This document shows, one piece after another, positions 1-6,769 of a stretch of 23,949 nucleotides of DNA (position 1 is its first letter; every line of letters begins with the position of its first letter). The position numbers and the translations under genes were made by a program. Below the pieces are notes generated by a model. The model ran no database searches. It was not told where the DNA came from and saw only the letters and a program-made list of their open reading frames with translations. The stretch is from Nitrospirota bacterium (GTDB lineage Bacteria > Nitrospirota > Thermodesulfovibrionia > Thermodesulfovibrionales > JdFR-88), in the NCBI GenBank assembly GCA_021819985.1, contig JAKAEG010000006.1:1-23949 (forward strand), written 5' to 3'.

Positions 1-624
1 GTACTCAGGGACAGCTTTGAGCAGGTCCATTACATCAGAAAGAGTGGCGGGTTTTTCTTTGTCAAACAGCTTTTCCAGAAAAGTGCTGACCATATTGTCG
101 GCAACGGTATGAAAACAGGCAAACGGAATGCCCAAAAGCCTGGCTGAGTCTGAGGCGCGGGTATGGTTTACGGGCATCAGTCTCCTTTGCACCTCTTTGG
201 CCCGTGAGTCCATCAGGTCTTCCGCTATATTTATGGGGACACCCGATCTGCCAAGTATGTCCGCCTGCATACCCATCACCTGATAAAGGTTTGCGTAGGC
301 CGTGCCCTCCGGGTGATGAGCGATCACGGCATCTACCTGCCTGCCCCTTGCCTTAAGAGCGTCGGTCAGCAGGAGCTCGGGAGTCTCGATATCTATTCCG
401 GCAAGAACGGTTTTCACCTCTTCATTTCCCGTTCCGGAGAGTATCCTGGTGTCCGCGTAAGGGTTTGACAGCGACTCCATATCGAAATACGGCTTGTCTT
501 CGTCCTTCAGGGCATCGTAATCCTTTTTACGGATCAAGAGGGTGTTTGATACGATCTCTTTGCCCCTTGGATCGTTTTCAATCCCGGCGGCAACCGCCCT
601 CTGATATATCTCTTTCAGCTTCAT
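1..624 (-). CDS. NIF3-like protein (partial, C-terminus off the window)
   Basis: This frame is open from an ATG at 622-624 to the window edge, giving 208 residues without the C-terminus. The N-terminus begins MKLKEIYQRAVAAGIENDPR. A metal-site-like IAHHPEG motif lies at about residues 101-107, and a later FACFHTVADN stretch resembles the second conserved region of the NIF3 (NGG1p-interacting factor 3) family. Family members are probable metal-dependent proteins of uncertain activity; GTP cyclohydrolase and phosphatase-like roles have been suggested for relatives. The start overlaps the yqeY stop as ATGA and is preceded by a GGGGG-type ribosome site, so the two genes are probably translationally coupled. 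The family call rests on motif memory; the exact function is unknown. Confidence 0.7.
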   Translation of the reverse strand, partial: MKLKEIYQRAVAAGIENDPRGKEIVSNTLLIRKKDYDALKDEDKPYFDMESLSNPYADTRILSGTGNEEVKTVLAGIDIETPELLLTDALKARGRQVDAVIAHHPEGTAYANLYQVMGMQADILGRSGVPINIAEDLMDSRAKEVQRRLMPVNHTRASDSARLLGIPFACFHTVADNMVSTFLEKLFDKEKPATLSDVMDLLKAVPEY

Positions 625-1094
625 TTTGCCCCCTTGCCCGATAATGCCGCTCTTACCTTTTCGCTCACCAGCTTGCCGTCCATACCCTTCACTTTGGGCG
701 AGAGTACGCGCATGACCTTGCCCATGTCCTGCGGGCCGCCGGCCCCGGACTCGGTAATGGACTGTTCTATAAGGCGGTCGAGTTCCTCAGGAGCGATTTC
801 CGGAGGCATATACCCTTTGAGGACCTGGAGTTCGGCTTCCTCTTTTTGGGCAAGGTCCTCCCGGTCGCCTTTCCTGAATTGCTCGACTGAATCCCTGCGC
901 TGCTTGGAAAGCGTAGAGAGGACCGCTATGGCCTCATCGTCTGAAAGCGGAGCGCCCTTATCGATCTGCTTGTATTTGAGCGCCGATTTCACCATTCTCA
1001 GGGTCTCAAGCACAAGCTTGTCAGCCGCCTTCATGGCCGCCTTCAAATCGCTGTCGATCTTTTCACTCAGAGACATCTTATCGTTCAGAGACAT
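621..1094 (-). CDS. yqeY: GatB/YqeY domain protein
   Basis: This 157-residue protein matches the YqeY family (about 150 residues): a helical N-terminal half with LSEKIDSDLKAAMKA and LETLRMVKSALKYKQID, then KGYMPPEIAPEEL and a C-terminal GKVMRVLSPKVKGMDGKLVS segment. The domain resembles the tRNA-binding tail of the GatB amidotransferase subunit. A role in tRNA-linked amidation is suggested for the family but not proven. It lies 52 bp downstream of rpsU on the same strand, an arrangement common in this type of genome. The first ATG (1094) and a second at 1076 are both possible; a weak GGATAAGG lies before the first. The N-terminus repeats itself (MSLNDK then MSLSEK). Confidence 0.9.
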   Translation of the reverse strand: MSLNDKMSLSEKIDSDLKAAMKAADKLVLETLRMVKSALKYKQIDKGAPLSDDEAIAVLSTLSKQRRDSVEQFRKGDREDLAQKEEAELQVLKGYMPPEIAPEELDRLIEQSITESGAGGPQDMGKVMRVLSPKVKGMDGKLVSEKVRAALSGKGAK

Positions 1095-1146
1095 TGCAAA
1101 AATGCCTTATCCTTCCCAAAATAAATTTTTTTAAAATAAAAAACCT

Positions 1147-1344
1147 TTATCTGCTGGAAGGTCTCTGTTTTTTAGAAGCTTTTTTACGGGCCGCGATGGC
1201 CTTTTTCTTCTTTTTTATACTGGGCTTGTCATAGAACTCGCGCTTTTTGACCTCCGATATGATCCCTTCGCGGTCGCACTGCTTTTTGAACTTCTTAAGC
1301 GCATTCTCTAGGGATTCCCCTTCGCCCACCCTGATATAGGGCAT
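1147..1344 (-). CDS. rpsU: 30S ribosomal protein S21
   Basis: The 65-residue product starts MPYIRVGEGESLENALKKFK and ends in a lysine- and arginine-rich tail, as in bS21. bS21 is a late-assembling small-subunit protein near the platform that helps 16S rRNA pair with mRNA leaders. The start is taken at 1344 rather than an in-frame ATG at 1365, because AAAGGAG sits at the right distance before 1344 and would lie inside the longer version. The basic tail (KKKKKAIAARKKASKKQ) is typical of the family. It heads the block rpsU, yqeY, NIF3-like. Confidence 0.95.
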   Translation of the reverse strand: MPYIRVGEGESLENALKKFKKQCDREGIISEVKKREFYDKPSIKKKKKAIAARKKASKKQRPSSR

Positions 1345-1393
1345 GCTGTCATCAACTCCTTTCAACCCATTTATGTCTTCTGGAATGAAATAT

Positions 1394-1423
1394 AATTTAT
1401 CAGGTAATGTAAGCCACAGTCAA
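1394..1423 (-). promoter_or_regulatory. candidate sigma70 promoter of rpsU
   Basis: Read on the minus strand, TTGACT (1418-1423) is followed after 18 nt by TAAATT (1394-1399). The implied start site is about 40 nt upstream of the rpsU start at 1344. The -35 matches well and the -10 only moderately. No experimental support. Confidence 0.4.
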
Positions 1424-1592
1424 GAAAAATGGATACAAATGCCCGCCCCGGATGTGCGAGGCAACCACTTTTGCTCTTTTTTTCTTTTTTCGCGCTTTAA
1501 GGCAAAAGAATTTCCTGATTTGAATTTACTTTGGAGACTACCGGAAAATACTTGAAATATATAGCTATAAGCCTTTTTTATGGGTATTTTTA

Positions 1593-1622
1593 TTGACAAA
1601 AATACGGGGCAACTGGTATACA
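1593..1622 (+). promoter_or_regulatory. sigma70-type promoter of the dsrH-dsrE-dsrF-tusA operon
   Basis: A perfect TTGACA at 1593-1598 is followed after 18 nt by TATACA at 1617-1622. Transcription would start near 1629, giving a leader of about 165 nt before the first gene at 1794. The region 1424-1592 between this and the rpsU promoter shows no gene and no clear further signal. Confidence 0.6.
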
Positions 1623-1663
1623 GTAATACTTTTCGAAAATTCCCGAATGGACAAACCGGGGCG

Positions 1664-1760
1664 CCGCACGTCTGCGGGGTTGTTTGAGGCGGGCCAAATG
1701 CCCATGGAAGTGAATATTTCCTGAATTTTACAGCTTCCCAACGGTTTGACCGTGGGGAAG
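1664..1760 (+). promoter_or_regulatory. structured 5' leader of the sulfur-relay operon
   Basis: The untranslated region holds four successive hairpins. CCGCA (1664-1668) pairs with TGCGG (1673-1677). GGGC (1691-1694) pairs with GCCC (1700-1703). GGAA (1706-1709) pairs with TTCC (1718-1721). The strongest joins 1734-1745 with 1749-1760: eleven pairs around one A-G mismatch and a three-base loop. No run of T follows the last hairpin, so it is not a plain terminator. The Shine-Dalgarno GAGGTG lies about 20 nt beyond it. I do not recognise a known riboswitch class. Confidence 0.5.
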
Positions 1761-1793
1761 ACAATACCTGGCGCGAAATGGAGGTGTATCTGG

Positions 1794-2090
1794 ATGAAAC
1801 TTGGCGTTTTAGTAAGCGACTATAAGATTTGCGTCGAAACCATTGACAGGATGAAGTCGGACAATCTGGGCCTTGTCCTGGTGCAAAACGGTGTTTATCA
1901 CGCGGTGCTAAAGGAAGGCGGCAAAGAGTCTTCACTGCTTGGGAAGACCCCCAGGCTTTATGTGCTTTCGGAGGACCTGCAGTCAAGAGGGCTTTCGGCG
2001 GAGCAGGTTGACAAGCGGGTCAAGGTAATTGATTACAGCGGACTGGTAGACGTCATCTTTAACGATTTTGACAAAGTAGCCTGGCTCTAG
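1794..2090 (+). CDS. dsrH: DsrH/TusB-like sulfur-relay protein
   Basis: This 98-residue protein has the length and pattern of the DsrH/TusB family. VQNGVYHAV corresponds to LQDGVTAAV of E. coli TusB. LYVLSEDLQSRGL followed by VIDYSGLVDVI matches VYALNEDLIARGL and IPIDYTDFVRL, and both end with an aromatic AW at the C-terminus. In the family, DsrH/TusB forms a heterohexamer with DsrE/TusD and DsrF/TusC that relays persulfide sulfur in the cytoplasm. A cysteine is present at residue 13; whether it is the active cysteine is unclear. The ATG at 1794 is chosen because GGAGGTG lies 7 nt before it; an upstream in-frame TTG at 1746 sits inside a hairpin. Here it is the first gene of the operon, unlike the usual E-F-H order. 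Confidence 0.8.
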   Translation: MKLGVLVSDYKICVETIDRMKSDNLGLVLVQNGVYHAVLKEGGKESSLLGKTPRLYVLSEDLQSRGLSAEQVDKRVKVIDYSGLVDVIFNDFDKVAWL

Positions 2091-2103
2091 GAGGATATAA
2101 GAA

Positions 2104-2463
2104 ATGGGAGTTTTGACGATGGGCGTTTTCCCTGGCCTTGTGGGCTCAGGGAGTTATGATTTCGCTATGAAGCTCGCCAAGGCGGCGGCAGACAAAGGGC
2201 ATGTTGTGAACATATGGTTTTCTGGCAATGCCACGGTTTCGGTAAAGGCCCACCAGAAACACCTTAAGGACTACTCGACCGGTGAGAAATACCTGGTCGA
2301 ACTCCTGGAAAAGGGCGTGGAGATATGCACCTGCGAGGCCTGCACGATTTCCAGAGGCGTCCAGAAGACCGAAAGCATTGCGAAAATCCAATGGAACGCA
2401 ATGCACTGGTACCTGTCAAAGATCCACTGCGCCGACAGGGTCCTGCAAATAGGAGGTGAATAA
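2104..2463 (+). CDS. dsrE: DsrE/TusD-like sulfurtransferase subunit
   Basis: This 119-residue protein has the DsrE fold signature: a glycine-rich first strand (GVFPGLVGSGSYDFAMKLAK) and the cysteine segment VEICTCEACTISRGV. The latter aligns with the active-site region ICVAAALRRGV of TusD, and at least one cysteine falls at the sulfur-binding position. It should be the persulfide-carrying subunit of a DsrEFH/TusBCD-type complex that takes sulfur from TusA and passes it towards a DsrC-type protein. It starts 13 nt after the previous stop, with GGAGGA just upstream, and the next gene follows after 2 nt. Three cysteines within ten residues (CTCEAC, plus the fold's others) are more than in E. coli TusD. 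Confidence 0.8.
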   Translation: MGVLTMGVFPGLVGSGSYDFAMKLAKAAADKGHVVNIWFSGNATVSVKAHQKHLKDYSTGEKYLVELLEKGVEICTCEACTISRGVQKTESIAKIQWNAMHWYLSKIHCADRVLQIGGE

Positions 2464-2465
2464 GA

Positions 2466-2876
2466 ATGGCTGATGTAAAATGCGCTTTCATAGTACAAAG
2501 GCCGCAGTATAAGGGAGAGACTTCAAGGCTCGCCCTTACGCATGCGCTTTCTTATCAGACGGTTGAGGTTCTCCTTGACGATGGCGATACGGTCACCCCT
2601 TCTCTTTGCTTTGTAGGCGAAGGCGTGCTGGGCATCTCAAAAGGGCAAAACGCAATGGCCCCTTACGGCATCAATTCGAGCGAATTGCACGTGAAAAATT
2701 GTCTCCTGGTCGATCTTGATGTATATGTGTGCAAGGAAGACCTGGAAAAATACGGCATCCCGGAGGACCAGCTTCCCGATGCCGCGGATATGGAGGCGGA
2801 AAAGACGATCAATGTGGTCCCTTTTGCCGAGATCGAAAAAATAATGGAAGAGGCCAAGCACGTCCTCTTCTTCTAA
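2466..2876 (+). CDS. dsrF: DsrF/TusC-like sulfur-relay protein
   Basis: This 136-residue protein fits the DsrF/TusC subfamily of the DsrE fold. It opens with a strand followed by the ETSRLALTHALSYQTVEVLL helix. VLFVGEGV-like text (LCFVGEGVLGISKGQNA) matches the FIADGVFQLLPGQ region of TusC, and the end HVLFF resembles VILRF of E. coli. It would be the third subunit of the DsrEFH-type hexamer. The Shine-Dalgarno GGAGGTG overlaps the end of the previous gene. It is slightly longer than TusC because of an insertion near EDQLPDAADMEAEKT. Assignment to E, F or H within this fold is by pattern only, but the three genes together make the set convincing. Confidence 0.78.
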   Translation: MADVKCAFIVQRPQYKGETSRLALTHALSYQTVEVLLDDGDTVTPSLCFVGEGVLGISKGQNAMAPYGINSSELHVKNCLLVDLDVYVCKEDLEKYGIPEDQLPDAADMEAEKTINVVPFAEIEKIMEEAKHVLFF

Positions 2877-2921
2877 TACGAATCCTCATTGCTGAAAAAA
2901 ACTAAAGGAGGAAATTTTTAG

Positions 2922-3173
2922 ATGGGCGAACTGAGCAGCACAAATCCGACAGAGGTACTGGATACCTTGGGTAGGGTCTGCCCCTATCCCCTGGTTTTGA
3001 CTAAAAAGGCCCTTGAGAAACTCAAGGGGGGCGATATAATAAAAGTCCTCTGCGACGCACCCGCTTCGGCCGAGGACACGATACCCAGGTGGGCCGAGAA
3101 ACTGGGTTACGGGTTCGAGTCCAAAAAGCTGGAAGACAAGGGCTACTGGGAGCTTTACATTCAGAAGAAGTAA
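2922..3173 (+). CDS. tusA: TusA-family sulfurtransferase
   Basis: This 83-residue protein has the TusA/SirA signature: DTLGRVCPYPLVLTKKAL with the active cysteine in CPYP (residue 25), then KGGDIIKVLCDAPASAEDTIPRWAEKLGY. TusA proteins accept persulfide sulfur and hand it on, here most plausibly to the DsrEFH-like proteins encoded just upstream. A strong AAAGGAGG precedes the ATG. The 45-nt gap from dsrF shows no terminator, so it is probably the last gene of the same transcript. A 17-bp terminator follows directly. The protein carries a short extension of about ten residues before the core. Confidence 0.92.
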   Translation: MGELSSTNPTEVLDTLGRVCPYPLVLTKKALEKLKGGDIIKVLCDAPASAEDTIPRWAEKLGYGFESKKLEDKGYWELYIQKK

Positions 3174-3186
3174 AAATTCTGAACAA

Positions 3187-3232
3187 AAAAATAAAAAAGG
3201 GGAGACCGGAAAGTTTCCCCTTTTTTATTTTT
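3187..3232. terminator. bidirectional Rho-independent terminator between tusA and ferredoxin
   Basis: A perfect 17-bp stem joins 3187-3203 with 3216-3232 around a 12-nt loop. It has a GGGG/CCCC core and A/T runs on both outer sides, so it provides a T-run in both directions. It serves tusA on the plus strand and the convergent ferredoxin gene on the minus strand. Confidence 0.9.
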
Positions 3233-3238
3233 CTATTT

Positions 3239-3424
3239 TTACAGCTCGGAAATTGTAATCGCCGAAGAGGGGCAAACGCCCAGGCAGCTTTCGCAGAACA
3301 CGCACTCGGAACCCTGATGCGGATCCGATTTGCCATCGCTCATCTGGAAGACCTCATTGGGGCATATGCTTACGCATTCCTCGCATCCCGTGCACTTTGC
3401 GCCGTCAACTGTCACCGTATACAT
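3239..3424 (-). CDS. ferredoxin, 2x[4Fe-4S]
   Basis: This 61-residue protein carries two classic cluster motifs, CTGCEECVSICP (from residue 11) and CVFCESCLGVCP (from residue 41), as in bacterial low-potential ferredoxins. It should act as a soluble electron carrier in the cytoplasm. The Shine-Dalgarno AAGGAGGTGA is near-perfect. The gene sits between the sulfur-relay operon and the dsrMKJ cluster, so an electron-transfer role for sulfur metabolism is likely but is inference. It is probably transcribed alone, because a large palindrome lies between it and dsrJ upstream. Confidence 0.92.
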   Translation of the reverse strand: MYTVTVDGAKCTGCEECVSICPNEVFQMSDGKSDPHQGSECVFCESCLGVCPSSAITISEL

Positions 3425-3492
3425 ATCAATTCACCTCCTTGTATCTTTAAATGTTTTTAAAGAAATTTGATTTTTAAAACGAATGGATTTCC

Positions 3493-3511
3493 TGTCCTGA
3501 TCTTGTCCTGA
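3493..3511. repeat. tandem TGTCCTGA pair upstream of the ferredoxin gene
   Basis: TGTCCTGA occurs at 3493-3500 and again at 3504-3511, spaced 11 nt start to start, about one helical turn. The pair lies about 70-90 bp upstream of the ferredoxin start, in an otherwise AT-rich stretch. This is the geometry of an operator, but no regulator is known for it. Confidence 0.3.
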
Positions 3512-3630
3512 ACCAGAAAAAGCATTTAAAAATATATTATCCGTAATTTCATCTTTTTTTCAACACAAACTTGTTGGAAACGGACCGGGCAATCCGGGTT
3601 TACAGAGAGTATTTTTCAGACTTGCGGGAC

Positions 3631-3673
3631 CCGGACACCGGGGGAGAAAAACTTTTTCTCCCCCGGTGTCCGG
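3631..3673. terminator. perfect 21-bp palindrome downstream of dsrJ
   Basis: Arms 3631-3651 and 3653-3673 are exact reverse complements separated by a single base. It begins 18 nt past the dsrJ stop (minus-strand reading). The outer part is GC-rich and the inner part is A5/T5, so the T-run lies inside the stem rather than after it. It can act as a transcript end or an RNA 3' stabiliser for the dsr cluster. The rest of 3425-3690 holds only the AT-rich ferredoxin upstream region. Confidence 0.6.
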
Positions 3674-3690
3674 CCTTCGGTCTTATATTC

Positions 3691-4077
3691 CTACGTATTG
3701 GGTTCGGAATGGCACTTCCAGCAAGGCAGGTCCACGGCCATGTACTGATGGCACCTGTCACAGAACTGTTTTTTGCTGGAATGGCATTTCCAGCAGGTGT
3801 CCCAGCTCATATCGTATTTTTCGCCAGTTGTGCTCACGTAAGAGCAGCCCTTGCCGCTCAATACCATTGACATCCATCCCCTCAGCAGCTTCATATGGTT
3901 TGCCCTCATGAACTGCCTGGACTCAACACAGTGCTTCACCTTCATCTGGTTTATGGCAGGCGTATCCAGGGATGGTGAAGGCCCCGGGTTGGCCTTTCCG
4001 GCATTGTAATAGATAGGGAACGTCACGATGCCCAGGAAAATAACAAGACCGGCTATTATTTTTCCGCCGTTATACAT
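3691..4077 (-). CDS. dsrJ: DsrJ, periplasmic triheme cytochrome c subunit
   Basis: The 128-residue protein has an N-terminal membrane segment (about residues 7-24, uncleaved or signal anchor) and three c-heme motifs: CWKCH 95-99, CDRCH 106-110 and CWKCH 119-123. Upstream lies KHCVESRQFMRANHMKLLRG; its cysteine (residue 50) matches the conserved DsrJ cysteine that ligates one heme in characterised members. DsrJ is the periplasmic cytochrome of the DsrMKJOP quinone-linked complex. The start is placed at 4077, where GGAGG has proper spacing, rather than at an in-frame GTG at 4086. It overlaps the dsrK stop by 8 nt. It is the last gene of the cluster; dsrO and dsrP do not follow. Confidence 0.9.
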   Translation of the reverse strand: MYNGGKIIAGLVIFLGIVTFPIYYNAGKANPGPSPSLDTPAINQMKVKHCVESRQFMRANHMKLLRGWMSMVLSGKGCSYVSTTGEKYDMSWDTCWKCHSSKKQFCDRCHQYMAVDLPCWKCHSEPNT

Positions 4078-5752
4078 TGGCCTCACCTCCGGCAGTTTCG
4101 CCTTCGGCCTGGGTAACGGCCCTTGCCGATACGCTCACGTCCTCTTCAGAGGCAGGAAGGGGCTCGCCCCTAAGATCGGTCTCCCTGGGTTTCTCTCCTG
4201 TCATCACAAGGGCATTGGCCAGCAGCTCATGTACGCCGGCCACCGTTACCCCGGGGACCCAGTAATTCATTGAGGTCGTCAGGGCCGCCCTGTCTATGGC
4301 GCAGATGTTGGCCAGCATGTTCACGCCATGCTTGTCATGCACATACTTGACCGCGTTTGCCCGGGCCAGTCCGCCTCTCAGGCGAAGTTCCATGTCCTCG
4401 CCCGCGTTCAGGCCGGAGCCGCTTCCGCAGCAGAACGTTTGCTCTCTTATGGTCTCTCGCGGCATCTCGAAGAAGTTCCGGCAGATATTGTTTATTACGT
4501 ACCGCGGCTCCTCGAAAACACCCATGCCTCTTGCCGTATTGCAGGAGTCATGGAACGTCACGTTCAGATGATCGTTTCTCGAAGGGTCGAGTTTGAGCTT
4601 GCCATGTTTGATAAGGTCCGCCGTGAACTCGATGATGTGGGTCATCTTTGTGGCCTTGGCATTCTCGAATACCGTGCCGGTTATCGGGGACTTGGGGACC
4701 TCAAGGAAATCAGCGGGGCCATTCCAGGTATCCATGTACTGGTTCAGGACCCTCCACATATGGCCGCACTCGCCGCCAAGTATCCATTTTACGCCGAGCC
4801 TTTTGGCCTCGGCGTATATTTTTGAATTGAGTCTCTTTGCCAGCTCATTGGAGGTAAAGAAACCGAAGTTTCCGCCCTCCGATGCATAGGTGCTCCAGGT
4901 GTAGTCGAGCCCCAGCTCATGAAACAGCATCAGGTAACCCATGCAGGTGTAAGTGCCGGGGTCGGCGAACAGGTCGCCCGACGGGGTCACAAAAAGTATC
5001 TCCGCGCCTTTCCTGTTGAAGGAGGGATTTATGCGGATGCCGGTCAGGGTCTCGATATCGTCGAGCATGAACTCAACATTGTTCACGATCGTGTGGGGCT
5101 CCAGACCCAGGTGATTGCCCTTCATGTAGCAGTTGGCCGCGGGCCCCATTATCCATTCGATGTTAAGTCCTATGAGGTTCAGCAGTTCCCTTCCAGCCAT
5201 CGTGATCTCGGCCTGGTCGATGCCGTACGGGCAGAACACGGAGCAGCGGCGGCATTCGGTGCACTGGAAGAAGTAGTACCACCATTCCTTGAGCACCTGC
5301 AGGTCGAGTTCCCTTGCCCCGGCAAGCTTTCCAAGCACTTTTCCGCCAGTGGTGAAATATTTCCTGTAAACGCTCCTCATGAGTTCGGCCCTTAGAACGG
5401 GCATGTTCTTAGGGTCGCCGGTGCCGATATAGAAATGGCATTTGTCGGCGCAGGCGCCGCATCTTACGCATATATCCATGAAGAGGCGGAGCGAGCGGTA
5501 TTTGTCCAGTCTCTCCCTCAGGCCCTCTATAAGTATCTCCTGCCAGTTGTCCGGCAGTTTCCAGTTCTCCTCGGATGGGTTCCAGTCCCTTGCGTTAGGG
5601 AAACCCACTGTGTTCAGGCTTTTGGCCTTCGCGCCCCAGCAGAACATGCCCGGCCTTATCTGGGCAGGCGTATCCATCCAGAACTTTTTGGGAGCCTTGT
5701 AATCTATGCTTTGAAACAGCTCTTCCGGTTTTGGTTCTTTTTCTTTCGCCAT
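4070..5752 (-). CDS. dsrK: DsrK, HdrD-like iron-sulfur subunit
   Basis: This 560-residue cytoplasmic protein has two [4Fe-4S] motifs, C95-x2-C98-x2-C101-x3-C105 and C164-x2-C167-x2-C170-x3-C174P. They are followed by a heterodisulfide-reductase-type CCG region with C329 (GGECGH), C404 (HDSCNTARG), the C441-C442-G pair and C484. This is the DsrK layout. In the Dsr complex it is thought to act on the DsrC trisulfide or disulfide, exchanging electrons with the DsrM hemes. It starts 3 nt after the dsrM stop, with AAGGAG inside the end of dsrM, and overlaps dsrJ. The C-terminal 40 residues or so form an acidic, Ala/Glu-rich tail. Confidence 0.96.
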   Translation of the reverse strand: MAKEKEPKPEELFQSIDYKAPKKFWMDTPAQIRPGMFCWGAKAKSLNTVGFPNARDWNPSEENWKLPDNWQEILIEGLRERLDKYRSLRLFMDICVRCGACADKCHFYIGTGDPKNMPVLRAELMRSVYRKYFTTGGKVLGKLAGARELDLQVLKEWWYYFFQCTECRRCSVFCPYGIDQAEITMAGRELLNLIGLNIEWIMGPAANCYMKGNHLGLEPHTIVNNVEFMLDDIETLTGIRINPSFNRKGAEILFVTPSGDLFADPGTYTCMGYLMLFHELGLDYTWSTYASEGGNFGFFTSNELAKRLNSKIYAEAKRLGVKWILGGECGHMWRVLNQYMDTWNGPADFLEVPKSPITGTVFENAKATKMTHIIEFTADLIKHGKLKLDPSRNDHLNVTFHDSCNTARGMGVFEEPRYVINNICRNFFEMPRETIREQTFCCGSGSGLNAGEDMELRLRGGLARANAVKYVHDKHGVNMLANICAIDRAALTTSMNYWVPGVTVAGVHELLANALVMTGEKPRETDLRGEPLPASEEDVSVSARAVTQAEGETAGGEANV

Positions 5753-5755
5753 GTC

Positions 5756-6745
5756 CTACTCCTTTTCCACCGGCAAGCCGGCCATTTTCATTTTCTCCCG
5801 GAAATCGTCTTCGTACTCTGCATATGTATGGACCTTCACGGGATAGTTCCATGGGTTTACATGCCTTACAACGCGGCTGTTGTTGGACAGGTTCCTTGTG
5901 GGGCTCAGGAAGACGCCGCCCGCATGAACGAGCTTGCTCCAGGGGAAATAGGCGAAAAGCGTGCTTATGAGGAAAAGGTGGATATAAAAAATAGTGCCAA
6001 TACCTGCCACCGCCGCGGGATGCAGGCTGACAAGCCCCATCACCAGCTCTTTTACGCCAACCACATCAACCCTCAAGTGGTATCTCATCAGCGCCCCGCT
6101 GGCCCCTATACCAAAAAGCAGGAAGAGCGGGAAGTAATCAGCCGGAAGCGTTATGGCTTTCAAATGCGCCAGCGTGACCCTCCTTAAAAAGAGGTACGTC
6201 ACTGCCGCAAGGAATATCACGTCCGTTATATATAACGCGGGCACTCCCCAGTTCAGAATGCTGTCCAGATGCTCAAGCGCCTGGACGGGCACGGGCACGC
6301 TCTGGAAGAAAAACCTCAAATGCCTTATCACGATCAGGAGGAAGGACCAGTGAAACGCCATGCCCGAAAGCCAGAGCCAGGGGGCCCAGCTGTAGGCTAT
6401 GTAGTCCCCTTTTATTTTCGTCTTGCGGTTTTTGAAAAGGGAGCGGAAAAGAAAGACCTCAAGGAGCATTCTCATTATTACCCCGCCTGTCCCCGAGGGG
6501 TTCTCAATGCTGTTTGGCTTGATCCAGGGGAGGGATTTCTGCTGCCCGCAGGTGGTCGGAATATGAAAAGGCACAGGAGTCCTGCCCCATTTCACGACCT
6601 TGTAAACAAAGCCCAGAAGGAAAATGGCCGCAGCCGCGTAAGGAACGGCGACGCCAAACAGGAAATACAGGCCAGCCGCTTTAACGCCCGCGATAACAAG
6701 CAAAACCAGAAACACGACAGCCAGGAACGGCACCAGTGCTTTCAT
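5756..6745 (-). CDS. dsrM: DsrM, NarI-like membrane cytochrome b subunit
   Basis: This 329-residue membrane protein has an N-terminal hydrophobic pair (residues about 4-50), then helices around WLWLSGMAFHWSFLLIVIRH, the ALYITDVIFLAAVTYLFL stretch, FPLFLLFGIGASGALMRYH and GTIFYIHLFLISTLFAYFPWSKLVH. Paired histidines in these helices suit two b-hemes, as in NarI-type subunits. DsrM passes electrons between the quinone pool and DsrK. GAGGTAAAGGG precedes the ATG. The cytoplasmic end contains HVNPWNYPVKVHTYAEYEDDF, typical of DsrM. It lies between an RsbRD_N-like gene (24 nt upstream) and dsrK. Confidence 0.94.
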   Translation of the reverse strand: MKALVPFLAVVFLVLLVIAGVKAAGLYFLFGVAVPYAAAAIFLLGFVYKVVKWGRTPVPFHIPTTCGQQKSLPWIKPNSIENPSGTGGVIMRMLLEVFLFRSLFKNRKTKIKGDYIAYSWAPWLWLSGMAFHWSFLLIVIRHLRFFFQSVPVPVQALEHLDSILNWGVPALYITDVIFLAAVTYLFLRRVTLAHLKAITLPADYFPLFLLFGIGASGALMRYHLRVDVVGVKELVMGLVSLHPAAVAGIGTIFYIHLFLISTLFAYFPWSKLVHAGGVFLSPTRNLSNNSRVVRHVNPWNYPVKVHTYAEYEDDFREKMKMAGLPVEKE

Positions 6746-6769
6746 CCCTTTACCTCGTCCTCCTTTATA

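Noticed and set aside
1746..1793. Upstream TTG extension of the DsrH/TusB-like protein
   Set aside because: The TTG lies in the loop region of the strongest leader hairpin and has no Shine-Dalgarno; the ATG at 1794 has GGAGGTG at ideal spacing and matches the family N-terminus.
1420..1986. A 188-codon minus-strand frame across the dsr promoter and leader
   Set aside because: It crosses the strong plus-strand promoter, the hairpins and the start of the DsrH/TusB-like gene, has no domain, and no ribosome site was found.
3089..3460. A plus-strand frame running from tusA through the terminator into the ferredoxin region
   Set aside because: It spans a 17-bp terminator and overlaps two certain genes in other frames.
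5435..6187. A 250-codon open frame on the plus strand
   Set aside because: It lies opposite dsrK and dsrM, which are certain by motif; no independent support.
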